Assembly (NCBI RefSeq): GCF_001693515.2
Contig: NZ_CP042968.1
Coordinates: 6,448,001 to 6,512,000 of the forward strand
Direction: 5' to 3'
From: Bradyrhizobium paxllaeri
Lineage (GTDB): Bacteria; Pseudomonadota; Alphaproteobacteria; Rhizobiales; Xanthobacteraceae
DNA: 64,000 bases
The stretch's first letter is position 1. Every line of letters begins with the position of its first letter. A program made the translations under genes and the position numbers. Shown here piece by piece: positions 45,621 through 59,305 of this stretch. The notes beneath the pieces were generated by a model. The model was not told where the DNA came from and searched no databases. It saw only the letters and a program-made list of their open reading frames with translations.

Positions 45621-46229
45621 ATGCCTGATTTTCTCAAGATTATTGCGCTGGGCGCCCTGCTTGCACTCTCATCCAGGCCGGCCATGGCAATTGACCAGAA
45701 CACGGTTACGCCAGTGGTCTTCGATTGCTGGCAGCCCGAGCGCATTTTCAAGCAATGCGCGGCAACGGGCCCCGACGGGCGGCCGCGCTTGAAGCGGGCC
45801 TATTTGGCTCGACTTCGATATGACCGTGATGGGCTGGCTTCCGTCATGTTGTTCAATGGGACCGACACACGAAAATACCAATGGTACTACGTTCGACGTG
45901 GCGCCATCCCGGTGCCGGTTGAAGCAATGGACAGCGGCCCGGACAATTTCGAGGATGGTCTCGCGCGGGCGCGGGTCGGCAGCAAGATTGGATACATCGA
46001 CCGCAAGCTCAATCTCGTGATCCCGGCGACGTATGACGGAGCCTATCCATTCAGGGATGGCGTTGCTGTTGTCTGCACGGCTTGCACTTATGTCCCTGAC
46101 ACCACTGCCACTGAGGGTGCGCGTGAGCGTGGCGGGTACGCGGGCGGGCAATGGGGACGCATCGACCGCAGGGGACGTGCGGTCTCGCCCTTCCGGTCGT
46201 ACGAGGAATATCTGCTCGATTTCAAGTGA
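45621..46229 (+). CDS. WG repeat-containing protein, exported
   Basis: A 202-residue protein with a signal peptide (MPDFLKIIALGALLALSSRPAMA) and one WG-like repeat, GYIDRKLNLVIPATYDGAYPF, then RDGVAVV; a second partial repeat, WGRIDRRGRAV, near the C-terminus. Such repeats form small propellers in the periplasm. Function unknown. A repeat element lies on each side. Confidence 0.75.
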   Translation: MPDFLKIIALGALLALSSRPAMAIDQNTVTPVVFDCWQPERIFKQCAATGPDGRPRLKRAYLARLRYDRDGLASVMLFNGTDTRKYQWYYVRRGAIPVPVEAMDSGPDNFEDGLARARVGSKIGYIDRKLNLVIPATYDGAYPFRDGVAVVCTACTYVPDTTATEGARERGGYAGGQWGRIDRRGRAVSPFRSYEEYLLDFK

Positions 46230-46252
46230 CGACCGAACTCGCAGATCTCCCG

Positions 46253-46336
46253 CGTCATTGCGAGCGGAGCGAAGCAATCTATTTATCCGCTTGCGGCACG
46301 ATGGATTGCTTCGTCGCTTCGCTCCTCGCAATGACG
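46253..46336. repeat. palindromic repeat (family C), copy 2
   Basis: An 84-nt hairpin with arms CGTCATTGCGAGCGGAGCGA and the inverse; it forms a likely long stem between the WG protein and ligA (convergent). Confidence 0.85.
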
Positions 46337-46350
46337 GCGAGAGAACCTTC

Positions 46351-50185
<3,835 letters not shown>

Positions 50186-50198
50186 GCGAAATTATTTC

Positions 50199-51107
50199 CT
50201 AGCCGAGACCCATCTTCTTGAAGGCCCTGGAAATATAGGAACCCTTGTTCTCGCTCGGCTCGAGACCGCCCGACTTTACAAGATTATAGGCGTCCTTGTA
50301 CCAGCGGCTGTCAGGAAAATTGTGCCCAAGTACGGCGGCTGCCGTCTGCGCTTCGCCGACGATGCCGATCGACATATAGGACTCGGTCAGGCGCGCCAGC
50401 GCTTCCTCGACATGCCGCGTGGTCTGGTAGCGGGTGACCACGGTCTTGAAGCGGTTGATGGCGGCGGTGTAGTCCTTCTTTTCCAAATAGTAGCGACCGA
50501 CGTCCATTTCCTTGCCGGCGAGCTGGTCGCGCGCGCCTTCGAGCTTGGCCTTGGCGGAGTTGGCATACTCCGAGGTCGGATATTTGCGAATCACCTCTTC
50601 CAGCGCTGCGATCGCCTTTTCGGTGCGGCCCTGGTCGCGGGAGATGTCCGGGATCTGGTCGTAATGCGAGGCTGCGATCAGGTATTGCGCGTAGGCCGCA
50701 TCCGCGCTGCCGGGATGCAGCGTGACGTAACGGGTCGCGGCGCCGATGCAGCTATCGTAGTCGCCCTGATTGTAGAAGGAGTAGGCCGACATCAGCAGCG
50801 ATTTGCGCGCCCAGTCCGAATAAGGATGCTGGCGGTCGACTTCCTCGAATTTCTTCGACGCCGCCTTGTTATCCTTGCGCTGGTTCATCAGGTACAAGCC
50901 CTCATTGTAGAGCTTGTCCGCGGGCTCCTCGTTGAAGGTGTCGTCCTTCTGGGTGAACTTGTCCCACAGCGCGCCGGTGCCGCAGCCGCTCAGGGGAATC
51001 GCGAGCACGATCAGGCCCGCTGCCAGCCGCAGCGACCGTCCGGCGCGAGCGAGGCTCGAAAGCCTGGATGATTTGTTGGGTTCAAGCGTCATACGCTGTG
51101 CCGACAT
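50199..51107 (-). CDS. bamD: outer membrane protein assembly factor BamD
   Basis: A lipoprotein of about 302 residues. The lipobox LSGC (LIVLAIPLSGC) lies about 45 residues in; I start at the ATG at 51107 (MSAQRM), with a second ATG at 51092; the frame to 51215 adds an unsupported 36 residues. Five TPR repeats follow (for example ADKLYNEGLYLMNQRKDNKAA). As part of the BAM complex it helps insert beta-barrel proteins. It is 350 nt from lpxC. Confidence 0.95.
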   Translation of the reverse strand: MSAQRMTLEPNKSSRLSSLARAGRSLRLAAGLIVLAIPLSGCGTGALWDKFTQKDDTFNEEPADKLYNEGLYLMNQRKDNKAASKKFEEVDRQHPYSDWARKSLLMSAYSFYNQGDYDSCIGAATRYVTLHPGSADAAYAQYLIAASHYDQIPDISRDQGRTEKAIAALEEVIRKYPTSEYANSAKAKLEGARDQLAGKEMDVGRYYLEKKDYTAAINRFKTVVTRYQTTRHVEEALARLTESYMSIGIVGEAQTAAAVLGHNFPDSRWYKDAYNLVKSGGLEPSENKGSYISRAFKKMGLG

Positions 51108-51457
51108 GGAATCTGTGACCTGACGCCCTGTGATGCGACTGATGATTGAGCCCGCCCGTCCCTGAACCGCCGTCATGGACGTCATATACCCGTGCCCAAT
51201 GCGTTTGGTCCCCAACTACGTTTGGTGCCCAATTCTCAAGGCCCCGTGGCGCACTGTCGTACAAACCGCGGGTCTCTGTAGCCGAAAAATGGTCCTCGAC
51301 CAACCGAATACGCAGCCAATTCGCCCGGATTAAGGCGGCTGGCCGGCCTCGTTACCACTGTGGTTATTACGGAAAATGCGCCTCTGCGGCGCAAAACGGC
51401 TCAGAAACTCAAAGGATTTTGCGAAAACGGACGTTCAGGACATTTCGCAAGCGAAAG
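51108..51457. other. 350-nt intergenic stretch between lpxC and bamD
   Basis: No coding frame is supported. It holds a nested hairpin at about 51429-51470 overlapping the lpxC stop, and short repeated words CCAA(T/C)..GTTTGGT near 51195-51230. It probably has the lpxC end and the bamD promoter. Confidence 0.4.
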
Positions 51458-51470
51458 TCAGGAAACGTCC
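51429..51470. terminator. nested inverted repeat at the lpxC 3' end
   Basis: Outer arms GGACGTT / AACGTCC surround an inner stem TTTCGC-AA-GCGAAA. It overlaps the last codons of lpxC and could terminate or stabilise its message. Confidence 0.4.
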
Positions 51471-52417
51471 GGGCCGTAGGCCGGGGCGATCATGCCGCCT
51501 ACCATGCCCCCGCCTGCCTCGACATGGCTGCGGGGACGGCGTGCCGGCTCGGCTTCTACCACCCGCCAGGCACTGCGATCGGCCAGCATGGCCGTCAGCA
51601 CGGCGTGGTTCAGCTTGTGGCCGCCGCGCACCGAACGGTAGGCGCCGAGCAGCGGTAGACCGGCCAGGGTCAGATCGCCGATCGCATCCAGCACCTTGTG
51701 ACGGGCGCATTCGTCGCTGAAGCGGAAGCCCTCGGGGTTGAGCAGACGGGTGTCGTCGAACACCACCGTATTCTCAAAGGAAGCACCGAGCGCAAAGCCG
51801 GCGCTCCAGAGCCGCGCCTGGTCGTTCATGCAGCCAAAGGTCCGGGCGCGGGAAATCTCGCGGCGGAAGCTTTCGGGGCTGAGATCGATGGAATAGTTCT
51901 GGCGGCCGATCACCGGATTGGCGAAGTCGATCTCGACCTCGACGCGGAACCCGTTCGCATGCGGACGCAGTTCGCCGAAGCTGTCGCCGATCGCGACCTG
52001 CACCGGCTTCAGCACCTGAATGAAGCGGCGGGAGGCCGACTGGGTGACGATGCCGGCCTGATCGATGGCGGCAACGAAGGCAGCCGCGCTGCCGTCCATG
52101 ATCGGAACTTCGGGGCCGTCGACTTCGATGATGGCATTGTCGACGCCCATGCCGCGCAGGGCAGCGAGAACATGCTCGGCGGTGGAAACCAGCGGCCCTT
52201 CGCGGTCGCCGAGGACGGTGGCCAAATCAGTGGCGGTAACGGATTCCGCGATCGCGGGAACTTCGCGGTCGGCCTCATCGAGGCCGGTACGGACAAAAAT
52301 AAAACCCGCATCCACAGGAGCAGGTCCAAGCGTCAAGCTGACAGGTAAACCGGAATGGACGCCAACGCCCGTTACGGTGGCCTGCGACCGAAGCGTGGTT
52401 TGGCGGCTGAATTTCAT
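51458..52417 (-). CDS. lpxC: UDP-3-O-acyl-N-acetylglucosamine deacetylase LpxC
   Basis: A 319-residue enzyme starting MKFSRQTTLRSQATV (the open frame to 52501 is longer than needed). The zinc ligands are in AEHVLAALRGMG (His about 78) and ARHKVLDAIGDLTLAG (His and Asp). It catalyses the committed step of lipid A synthesis. It follows ftsZ on the same strand in the usual dcw-adjacent order, 340 nt downstream. Confidence 0.96.
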   Translation of the reverse strand: MKFSRQTTLRSQATVTGVGVHSGLPVSLTLGPAPVDAGFIFVRTGLDEADREVPAIAESVTATDLATVLGDREGPLVSTAEHVLAALRGMGVDNAIIEVDGPEVPIMDGSAAAFVAAIDQAGIVTQSASRRFIQVLKPVQVAIGDSFGELRPHANGFRVEVEIDFANPVIGRQNYSIDLSPESFRREISRARTFGCMNDQARLWSAGFALGASFENTVVFDDTRLLNPEGFRFSDECARHKVLDAIGDLTLAGLPLLGAYRSVRGGHKLNHAVLTAMLADRSAWRVVEAEPARRPRSHVEAGGGMVGGMIAPAYGPDVS

Positions 52418-52640
52418 CGATAACTGCCCACTACCCGACTTAACCCAAAGCTCGGAACCGCACTTGCGCGGCGATTCGCGTTTTAGGCATCCCCAAGTCA
52501 CGGCAGACCATAGTCACTGCCCTAAACCCCGCAACTCACGCTTCTTTACGGATTGTTACCCTATCTCTGCCGCATTCACGCCAAGGGTTAACCAAATTCC
52601 GGCGCCGCCACCACCGGTTCCAACTGTGGCATTTGAGCAC

Positions 52641-52655
52641 TTAAAGTACAATTAA
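52641..52655. promoter_or_regulatory. CtrA-like full site (TTAA-N7-TTAA)
   Basis: TTAA, 7 nt, TTAA, the CtrA binding form known in alphaproteobacteria. It lies 224 nt upstream of the lpxC start and 103 nt past the ftsZ stop. The AT-rich context lowers certainty, because such words are more frequent there. Confidence 0.45.
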
Positions 52656-52700
52656 TGATTTAAAATCAGTTGGTTGGCGAAACACCTGTCACCCCAAGGA

Positions 52701-52733
52701 GAAAGGCCCCGGCGGGGTCAGCCGGGGCCTTTC
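52701..52733 (-). terminator. terminator after ftsZ
   Basis: A perfect 13-bp stem (GAAAGGCCCCGGC / GCCGGGGCCTTTC) with a 7-nt loop, 25 nt downstream of the ftsZ stop; a T-containing tract follows on the minus strand. Confidence 0.8.
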
Positions 52734-52757
52734 GGGTCGCCTCAATTGTTACAAAGC

Positions 52758-54557
52758 TCAGTTGGCCTGCCGTCGCAGGAAGGCGGGGATATCAAGATGG
52801 TCGTCTCCCTGTGGCGCCGGGGCAACAGGTGCGGGGCGGCCATGGGCGTCCAAACCCTGCGGCGCCGGGCGCTTTGCGTACTCCGACACCGGGTCGTGAT
52901 TCGCCATCTGCTGGGCAACGGTCCGCTGCGGCTTGCGCTCGGGGAGCGGCGGCAGCGGCGCCATCGCAGGTCCTGAGGCACGCGCCGCGATCGGCGGCTC
53001 GTTCTCCTCGTCGCGGCGGCCGAGGCCGACATTGGCCAGCCGCTGCAGCAGCGACAGCTTGGATTTCTGCGGATGCTCTTCCTCGGCTTCGCCGCGGGCC
53101 TGTCGAATCTCGGCCTGTGCCGGCATCGGCAGATCCTCGAACTTCGGCATCCGCGGCGTGCGGAGCGGCGGACGTTCGGCCGCCTGCGGGATGAAGGTTT
53201 CGGGCGCAGCCGGCGGCTCGGGCTGGGCGGCTTCCTTGTGATCCGGGAACAGCGTCGGCTTCTGCGCGATCGGGCGGACCGTGACGTCGCCATAGGAGGC
53301 CGGCTGGATCGGTGCGGCCTGCGCCGGCTCCGTGCCGACCGCCGCGGCGATCGCGGCGAGCGCCGCGCGCTCGACGTTACCGCGGGGTGCCGGCGCAGCG
53401 GCCGGTGCGGGAGCAATCATCTGCGGCGCAGCCGTCGGCTCGAGCTTCTGGGCGCGCTCGGCCAGACGCGCATTGTCGGCGCGCAGGCGAGCGGTCAGTT
53501 CGGCCAGCCGGTTGTCCGGCGAAGCCGGGCTGGTCGCGGCCGGGGCAGCAGCCGCAGCGGCGGCCGGGGTGCCAGCGTTGCGCGCGATCTGCGACTGGTC
53601 GATGCCGGTCGCGACCACGGACACGCGGATAATGCCGTCGAGCGATTCGTCGAAGGTAGCGCCGACGATGATGTTGGCGTCCTGGTCGACTTCCTCACGA
53701 ATCCGGGTAGCGGCTTCGTCGACCTCGAACAGGGTCAGGTCCTTGCCGCCGGTGATCGAGATCAAGAGGCCGCGCGCACCCTTCATCGAGGAATCGTCGA
53801 TCAGCGGGTTGGCGATCGCAGCCTCGGCTGCGGTCAGCGCACGCTTCTCGCCGGTTGCCTCGCCGGTGCCCATCATCGCCTTGCCCATCTCACGCATCAC
53901 GGCGCGGACGTCGGCGAAGTCGAGGTTGATCAGGCCTTCCTTGACCATCAAATCGGTGATGCAGGCGACGCCCGAATAGAGCACCTGGTCGGCCATCGCG
54001 AAGGCATCGGCGAAGGTGGTCTTTTCGTTGGCGACCCGGAACAGGTTCTGGTTCGGGATGATCAGCAGCGTGTCGACCACCTTGTGCAGCTCGGCAATGC
54101 CTGCTTCGGCGGTGCGCATGCGGCGCTGGCCTTCGAAGTGGAACGGCTTGGTGACGACGCCGACGGTGAGGATGCCCATGTCGCGTGCGGTCTTGGCGAT
54201 CACCGGAGCTGCGCCAGTGCCGGTGCCGCCGCCCATGCCGGCGGTGACGAACACCATGTTGGCGCCCGTGAGATGGTCGCGCAGCTCGTCGATGACCTCC
54301 TGCGCCGCCGCCGCGCCGACATCAGGCTGGGACCCCGCGCCGAGGCCCTGCGTCACCTGGGTGCCCATCTGCACGATACGCTGCGCCTTCGACATGGTCA
54401 GCGCCTGCGCGTCGGTGTTGGCGACGACGAAATCGACCCCCTGCAACCCGGCGGTGATCATGTTATTGACGGCATTGCCGCCTGCTCCACCGACGCCGAA
54501 GACGGTAATCCGCGGTTTCAGCTCGCTGATGTCAGGGGGTGTCAGATTGAGTGCCAT
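52758..54557 (-). CDS. ftsZ: cell division protein FtsZ
   Basis: A 599-residue tubulin-like GTPase. The N-terminal 320 residues include the GTP-binding signature GGGTGTGA and the T-loops [10 protein letters not shown]. An unusually long Pro/Ala/Gln-rich linker (about 320-580), as in other Rhizobiales, leads to the C-terminal peptide [13 protein letters not shown] that binds FtsA and other partners. FtsZ forms the division ring at mid-cell. It follows ftsA by 88 nt. Confidence 0.97.
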   Translation of the reverse strand: MALNLTPPDISELKPRITVFGVGGAGGNAVNNMITAGLQGVDFVVANTDAQALTMSKAQRIVQMGTQVTQGLGAGSQPDVGAAAAQEVIDELRDHLTGANMVFVTAGMGGGTGTGAAPVIAKTARDMGILTVGVVTKPFHFEGQRRMRTAEAGIAELHKVVDTLLIIPNQNLFRVANEKTTFADAFAMADQVLYSGVACITDLMVKEGLINLDFADVRAVMREMGKAMMGTGEATGEKRALTAAEAAIANPLIDDSSMKGARGLLISITGGKDLTLFEVDEAATRIREEVDQDANIIVGATFDESLDGIIRVSVVATGIDQSQIARNAGTPAAAAAAAPAATSPASPDNRLAELTARLRADNARLAERAQKLEPTAAPQMIAPAPAAAPAPRGNVERAALAAIAAAVGTEPAQAAPIQPASYGDVTVRPIAQKPTLFPDHKEAAQPEPPAAPETFIPQAAERPPLRTPRMPKFEDLPMPAQAEIRQARGEAEEEHPQKSKLSLLQRLANVGLGRRDEENEPPIAARASGPAMAPLPPLPERKPQRTVAQQMANHDPVSEYAKRPAPQGLDAHGRPAPVAPAPQGDDHLDIPAFLRRQAN

Positions 54558-54645
54558 GGTTGCCTCTCTTACGACGCGCGCTTTGGTTCGCCCGGGCCGG
54601 CGGCCGCGGGATTTGGTGAAAATCGTTTGGTTACAGGTCCGGTCA

Positions 54646-55965
54646 TCAGAAGCCCTCGCGAAGCCATCGTCCGACCTTTCCGAAATAGCCGTCAGTCCCT
54701 GTTTTGAGCTGCCGCGTATGCCGCGGTTCGACGTGTTCCAGATGAGCGTATTGCGGATAGACCAGGAGACCTGCGGGCACCGCGAACGAGGCGCTCTTGG
54801 CCTCGTTGGGCAGCCGGCCGAAACCGAGCGGACGGCCGATCCGGACCGGCCGGTTGAGAATGCGGGTGGCGAGTTCCACGGTGCCGGTGAGCTGGGAGGC
54901 GCCGCCGCTCAACACGACCCGCGCCCTCGGCTCTGCCGCAAAGGGGGAATCCGCGAGCCGGTCCCGGACCATTTCAAAAATCTCCTCGGCGCGATGCCGG
55001 ACGATGTTGGCAATCGTGGCGCGCGAAACGATCTGCGGCGTATCGTGTTCCTCGCCCGCAGTCGGTACAGACATCAGCTCGCGCGCGTCGGACCCGCCGG
55101 TCAGCACGGTGCCATATAACGTCTTGATTCGCTCGGCATCCGCAATGCATGCGCCGACGCCGCGTGCAAGATCCATCGTGACGTGCTGGCCGCCGAGTGC
55201 AAAACCGCTGGCATGCACGAAACGGCCGCCGGAATACGTCGCGATCGTGGTCGAACCCGCGCCCATTTCGACCACGGCGGCGCCGAGATCGGCTTCGTCG
55301 TCGGTCAATACGGAAAGCCCTGCGACATAAGGACTCGCCGCCATGGCCTCGACGTTGAGATGGCAGCGCTCGACCACCAGCATCAGATTGCGGGCAACCG
55401 TGGCATCCACCGTCACCACCTGCATGTCGACGCCGAACTGCCGGGCCACCATGCCGCGGGGGTCGCGGATGCCCTTGACGCCGTCGAGCGCGTAGCCAAC
55501 CGGGAGCGCGTGCAGCACCGTGCGCCCCTCGCCGGTGGCATGGCGCATGCCGGTGGACGTCACGCGGGTTACGTCGTCGGCCGTGACCGCGCCGCCCCTG
55601 ATATCGGCGGCAGCTTCCACGAGCTGGCCCTGCAGCCGGCCGCCGGAAACCGACAGCAAGACTGACTCGACGCGGACCTTGGCCATCCGCTCGGCCAGCG
55701 CCACCGTCTGCCGCACCGCCTGCTCGCATTCGGCGAGATCGACCACCGCGCCGGCCTTGACGCCGCGCGACTGGATCTGGCTGTAGCCGATCAATTCCAC
55801 CGCATGGCTGCGGCCGCGCAGCGCCTCGCTCGGCGGCGACGGTTTCAGCCGCGCGATCATGCAGGCGATCTTGCTGGTGCCGATATCGAGCGAAGCCACC
55901 AGCGCCGTGCGCTTGTGGTCGACGGGCCGCGTCTTCGGGGTCTGGTTGCGATCGAGGCCGGTCAT
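54646..55965 (-). CDS. ftsA: cell division protein FtsA
   Basis: A 439-residue actin-like ATPase. [15 protein letters not shown] is phosphate-1, and [14 protein letters not shown] plus [12 protein letters not shown] are further nucleotide-binding motifs. The C-terminal end, [12 protein letters not shown], is the amphipathic membrane-targeting helix. FtsA anchors FtsZ. Its start overlaps the ftsQ stop (ATGA), so the two are co-translated. Confidence 0.97.
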   Translation of the reverse strand: MTGLDRNQTPKTRPVDHKRTALVASLDIGTSKIACMIARLKPSPPSEALRGRSHAVELIGYSQIQSRGVKAGAVVDLAECEQAVRQTVALAERMAKVRVESVLLSVSGGRLQGQLVEAAADIRGGAVTADDVTRVTSTGMRHATGEGRTVLHALPVGYALDGVKGIRDPRGMVARQFGVDMQVVTVDATVARNLMLVVERCHLNVEAMAASPYVAGLSVLTDDEADLGAAVVEMGAGSTTIATYSGGRFVHASGFALGGQHVTMDLARGVGACIADAERIKTLYGTVLTGGSDARELMSVPTAGEEHDTPQIVSRATIANIVRHRAEEIFEMVRDRLADSPFAAEPRARVVLSGGASQLTGTVELATRILNRPVRIGRPLGFGRLPNEAKSASFAVPAGLLVYPQYAHLEHVEPRHTRQLKTGTDGYFGKVGRWLREGF

Positions 55966-56957
55966 GCTGAATCACCCGGCTTCTTCTTGGTCTTCTTGTC
56001 CTTGAACAGCTCTTCGCGGGCCTTCGCCGCGTCTTCCGACAATTGCACCGTGAGCCTGTCCGGCAGGCGCATGTCGACGGCGACGATGTCGCGCGAGAAC
56101 AGCCGGTCTTCCTTGTCGAGCTTGCTGAGCATGGCCAGCGCATTGCCGACGTCGTTTTCCGGCAGGCGGATGTCGAGGCCATCCTTCAGCCGCAAATTCC
56201 AGCGCCGCTCGCCGACGAGGATCGCAGCCTTGGTGACGCTGCGGACCTGCGGATAGCGGTCGAGCAGCGCGAGGAAATCGCGGGCCTTGAGGTCGGCGCC
56301 CTTGCCTACCACCAGCGGCAGCGTCACGAAGCGGCGCGACACATAGGGCTCCAGCACCGCCCCGTCCTCGGAGATCACGGCCAGCCGGCCGCCCTGCTGC
56401 CACAGCGCGAACGCCGTGCGCTCGACGAGGTCGATCTGCAACTGGCCGGGATAGAGCTTCAGGATGGTCGCATCCGCGATCCACGGATTGGCCTTGAGCT
56501 TGTCGCGCAGGGTGGCGGCGTCGAGGAACAGCAGCGACGAGCGGCCATTGACGCCCCCGATCGCGAGCACCTCGTCCTGGCTCAATTGCCTGCGGCCATT
56601 GATGACGACTTCGGTAATGCGGAATCCGGCCGAGTTGGCCAGCGCGTTGCGGGTGTCGCTGAGCGCGGCCGTGAATGCGTCGAGGTGACCGCCCTTGACG
56701 ATGCCAAGGCCGGCGCTGCCGAGCAGCATCAGGACGGTCAAGGCGACGCCGAGGCGATTCGGCAGATAGCGCTCGACCAGACGGACCAGGCGATTCGACG
56801 GCTCGCGATCGATCACGGGTTTGGCCGGGGTACGGGCACGGGCGCGACGGCCCAGCCACTCGCGCAGCAGCACGGCCGCTCCAATAGCGGCTGCTTTCAG
56901 GTCAGCCTGGGGCCTCACCGATCTCACCGACCGCGTGAGGCGTCCTGCACCATCCAT
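55962..56957 (-). CDS. ftsQ: cell division protein FtsQ
   Basis: A 331-residue bitopic membrane protein. One helix (about 70-90, LGVALTVLMLLGSAGLGIV), then a POTRA domain (GFRITEVVINGRRQLSQDEVL) and the FtsQ/DivIB beta domain. It links FtsZ-associated and later division proteins. It is 314 nt from the ddl gene, a gap with an AT-rich patch that may carry a promoter. Confidence 0.94.
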   Translation of the reverse strand: MDGAGRLTRSVRSVRPQADLKAAAIGAAVLLREWLGRRARARTPAKPVIDREPSNRLVRLVERYLPNRLGVALTVLMLLGSAGLGIVKGGHLDAFTAALSDTRNALANSAGFRITEVVINGRRQLSQDEVLAIGGVNGRSSLLFLDAATLRDKLKANPWIADATILKLYPGQLQIDLVERTAFALWQQGGRLAVISEDGAVLEPYVSRRFVTLPLVVGKGADLKARDFLALLDRYPQVRSVTKAAILVGERRWNLRLKDGLDIRLPENDVGNALAMLSKLDKEDRLFSRDIVAVDMRLPDRLTVQLSEDAAKAREELFKDKKTKKKPGDSA

Positions 56958-57271
56958 TGCACGAGCCTGTCCAAGTGTTGTTCCCGCAAGCGCTTTTTGC
57001 GGGCCTTCGCGAGTATTGGCCCAGATGACGTCTCGGCCGTGCCGGACTTAAGTGCTGACCTGACGTCGGAACAGCGCACACCCCGGCAGCCAAGCGCCAC
57101 ATGCGCCGCCAGCGTTAACCTTCGGACTTACTGGTAAACAAAGTGTAAAAACGCGGGGGTGCGGGTGCGTTTTGATGCGTCTTTTGAGTAGTTTGCCGGC
57201 CAACTGTTAGGATTTTGAAACAATTTTAGGGGTCGGGCCCCCGGTTCCCCGTTAACTCCCGGCCGGGCCGG
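56958..57271. other. 314-nt gap between ddl and ftsQ
   Basis: No open frame of merit. An A/T-richer patch (57121-57235) with GTTTACCAGTAAG and a run of TTTTAC on the minus strand may hold a promoter for ftsQAZ. Otherwise nothing is identified. Confidence 0.4.
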
Positions 57272-58264
57272 TCAAGCCCGGCCGCGGCTGCGCCGTTCGG
57301 CCAAGGCGATCTGATCGCGCAGGAAATCCGGAAATTCTATCCCCTGGACCTTCAGCGCCTTCGGGTAGAGCGAGGCCGCGGTCAGGCCCGGCAAGGTGTT
57401 GGTTTCCAGATAAACCAGCCCCTTTTCCGAGACGATGAAGTCGGTCCGGGAATAGCCGGTGCACGACAGCGCCTTGTGCGCGCGAAGTGCCTGATCCTGC
57501 AGCTGGGCGGTGATTTCAGGCGAGAAGCGCCCCGGGCAGATCTCCTGAGTCGATTTCAGCAGATATTTCGCCGTGTAATCGAACGCGCCCTCCCCTGGAA
57601 CGATCTCGATCGGCGGCAGCGACATGATTGTCCCGTCCGATTGCTCCAGCACGCCGCAGGTTGCTTCCACGCCCGCGATGTACGCCTCGATCAGATATTC
57701 TTCAGTCTTGGCAGCGTTGCGGACCGCGACGAGGTCCTGCTTCGCGTTGACGAAGATCAGGCCATAGCTCGAACCGTCGCGCGCCGGCTTTGCGATCAGC
57801 CTGCCGTACTCGGCAAACGCCGCGTCAAGGTTTTCCAGTTCTATGCCAGCCGGCGTTGCGACACCGGCAATCGCCGCAAATCGTTTCGCCGCGGTCTTGT
57901 CGAAGGCGAGGTTTGAAGACGCCGAACCGGAGCCGGTGAAGGGAATGCCGCGCAGTTCGCACATCGCCTGCAGTTCGCCGTTCTCGGCCCGGCCGCCGTG
58001 CAGCCCGAGCACCAGCACGCGATCTTCGGCCTTCGCCTTGTCCAGCGCCGCCTCGAGCGCCATACCGCGATTGCCCGGATTGAACTCATCCTCGAAGGGA
58101 CGCGAATGCCCGAGCAGCGCCTTCGAGCCGACGTCGTGGACGGTGTCCGCCACGTGCCAGAACCAGAGATCGGCTTCCGGCAAGGCGCGGTGCAGCGCCT
58201 GCGCGCTCGCCACCGAAACCAGTCGCTCTTTATTGGTGCCGCCGAAGAGAATGGTCGTCCGCAT
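57272..58264 (-). CDS. ddl: D-alanine--D-alanine ligase
   Basis: A 330-residue ATP-grasp ligase that makes D-Ala-D-Ala for peptidoglycan. Family residues kept are GGTNKERLVS (Glu), FDYTAKYL (Tyr), GSSYGL (Ser pair), SRTDF (Arg-Asp) and ETNTLPGLT (metal-binding Glu and Asn). It is quite divergent from E. coli DdlB around HGGRAENG. Located between murB and ftsQ, the standard dcw order, so I take it as the division-cluster Ddl. Preceded by a palindromic repeat. Confidence 0.93.
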   Translation of the reverse strand: MRTTILFGGTNKERLVSVASAQALHRALPEADLWFWHVADTVHDVGSKALLGHSRPFEDEFNPGNRGMALEAALDKAKAEDRVLVLGLHGGRAENGELQAMCELRGIPFTGSGSASSNLAFDKTAAKRFAAIAGVATPAGIELENLDAAFAEYGRLIAKPARDGSSYGLIFVNAKQDLVAVRNAAKTEEYLIEAYIAGVEATCGVLEQSDGTIMSLPPIEIVPGEGAFDYTAKYLLKSTQEICPGRFSPEITAQLQDQALRAHKALSCTGYSRTDFIVSEKGLVYLETNTLPGLTAASLYPKALKVQGIEFPDFLRDQIALAERRSRGRA

Positions 58265-58278
58265 CAGCCTCTACCTAT

Positions 58279-58377
58279 CCGTCATTCCGGGGCGATGCGA
58301 AGCATCGAACCCGGAATCTCTTCCCCATACTACTTCGAGATTCCGGGTCTGCTCCTTCGGAGCATCCCGGAATGACG
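58279..58377. repeat. palindromic repeat (family A), copy 2
   Basis: A 99-nt element with arms CCGTCATTCCGGG and CCCGGAATGACG; it lies exactly between murB and ddl. The internal parts are two smaller hairpins. Same family as the uvrD insertion. Confidence 0.9.
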
Positions 58378-58378
58378 A

Positions 58379-59305
58379 TCAGACCGGAATCCCGATCCGC
58401 TTGATTTCCCAGTGTAGCTCTATGCCAGAATTCGCTTTAACCCGCTCGCGCACGGTTTCGCCCAAGGTTTCAATATCATGGCCGGTGGCGTTGCCGGTGT
58501 TGATGAGGAAATTGCAGTGCATTTCCGAGACCTGCGCGCCGCCGACGCGCAGGCCCCGGCAGCCGGCGGCGTCGATCAGTTTCCAGGCGCTGTTGCCGGG
58601 CGGATTCTTGAAGGTGGAGCCACCGGTCTTTTCGCGAATCGGCTGAGCGGTTTCGCGGTGATTCTGCACCTCGTTCATCCGCGCGCGAATGGTCTCAGTG
58701 TCGGTGATCTTCCCGCGGAAACGCGCGGAGGTAAAAATGATCGACGGGTCGACGCCGCTGTTGCGATAGACGAACTTCATGTCGGCATTGGAGAAGACAT
58801 GCCTGGTGCCGTCGCGGCCGATGCCGATGGCGTCGAGCAGGACATCCTTGGTCTCGCCGCCATTGGCGCCGGCATTCATCCGCAGCGCGCCGCCGATGGT
58901 GCCGGGAATGCCGAAGAAAAATTCCATGCCGCCGATGTTGGCGCTTGCCGCGGTTTCCGCCACGCGCTTGTCGAGCGCGGCCGTGCCGGCGCTGACGATG
59001 CCGCCCTCCGCTCGGGTCTCGCCGAAGGCCCGCGGCGACAGGCGGATCACCACGCCTTCCATGCCGCCGTCGCGCACGATCAGGTTGGACCCGACGCCGA
59101 CGACATAGACCGGCAACTCCTTCGGAAGCAGCCTTAAGAAGTAGGCAAGATCGTCTTCATCCGCCGGCGTAAACAGCACCTGCGCCGGCCCGCCGACGCG
59201 AAACCAGGTCAACTCGGCGAGCGACTGGTTCGCCAGGAGCCGCCCGCGCAATTGCGGCATCGCGGCTTTCAGATCGGAGGTGATGTCGGGAAATGTCACT
59301 GTCAC
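58379..59305 (-). CDS. murB: UDP-N-acetylmuramate dehydrogenase MurB
   Basis: A 308-residue flavoenzyme that reduces UDP-GlcNAc-enolpyruvate. I use a GTG start at 59305 that overlaps the murC stop (GTGA), giving [11 protein letters not shown]. Signatures: [24 protein letters not shown] (FAD), [20 protein letters not shown] and GGSTFKNP with the C-terminal Glu in [13 protein letters not shown]. Cytoplasmic. It ends 2 nt from a palindromic repeat. Confidence 0.95.
   Translation of the reverse strand: MTVTFPDITSDLKAAMPQLRGRLLANQSLAELTWFRVGGPAQVLFTPADEDDLAYFLRLLPKELPVYVVGVGSNLIVRDGGMEGVVIRLSPRAFGETRAEGGIVSAGTAALDKRVAETAASANIGGMEFFFGIPGTIGGALRMNAGANGGETKDVLLDAIGIGRDGTRHVFSNADMKFVYRNSGVDPSIIFTSARFRGKITDTETIRARMNEVQNHRETAQPIREKTGGSTFKNPPGNSAWKLIDAAGCRGLRVGGAQVSEMHCNFLINTGNATGHDIETLGETVRERVKANSGIELHWEIKRIGIPV

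Larger units (their letters stand above)
52418..52757. other. 340-nt regulatory region between ftsZ and lpxC
   Basis: Contains the ftsZ terminator (52701-52733) and an AT-rich stretch with a TTAA-N7-TTAA site (52641-52655). It probably holds the lpxC promoter. Confidence 0.5.

Noticed and set aside
45361..46340. CRISPR array, because similar hairpin repeats flank the WG gene
   Set aside because: Only two copies, spaced 750 nt apart, each a long palindrome with no regular spacers and no cas genes.
57100..57250. CtrA site before ftsQ
   Set aside because: The GTTAAC and TTAC words there are not at 7-nt spacing, so they do not match the full CtrA form.
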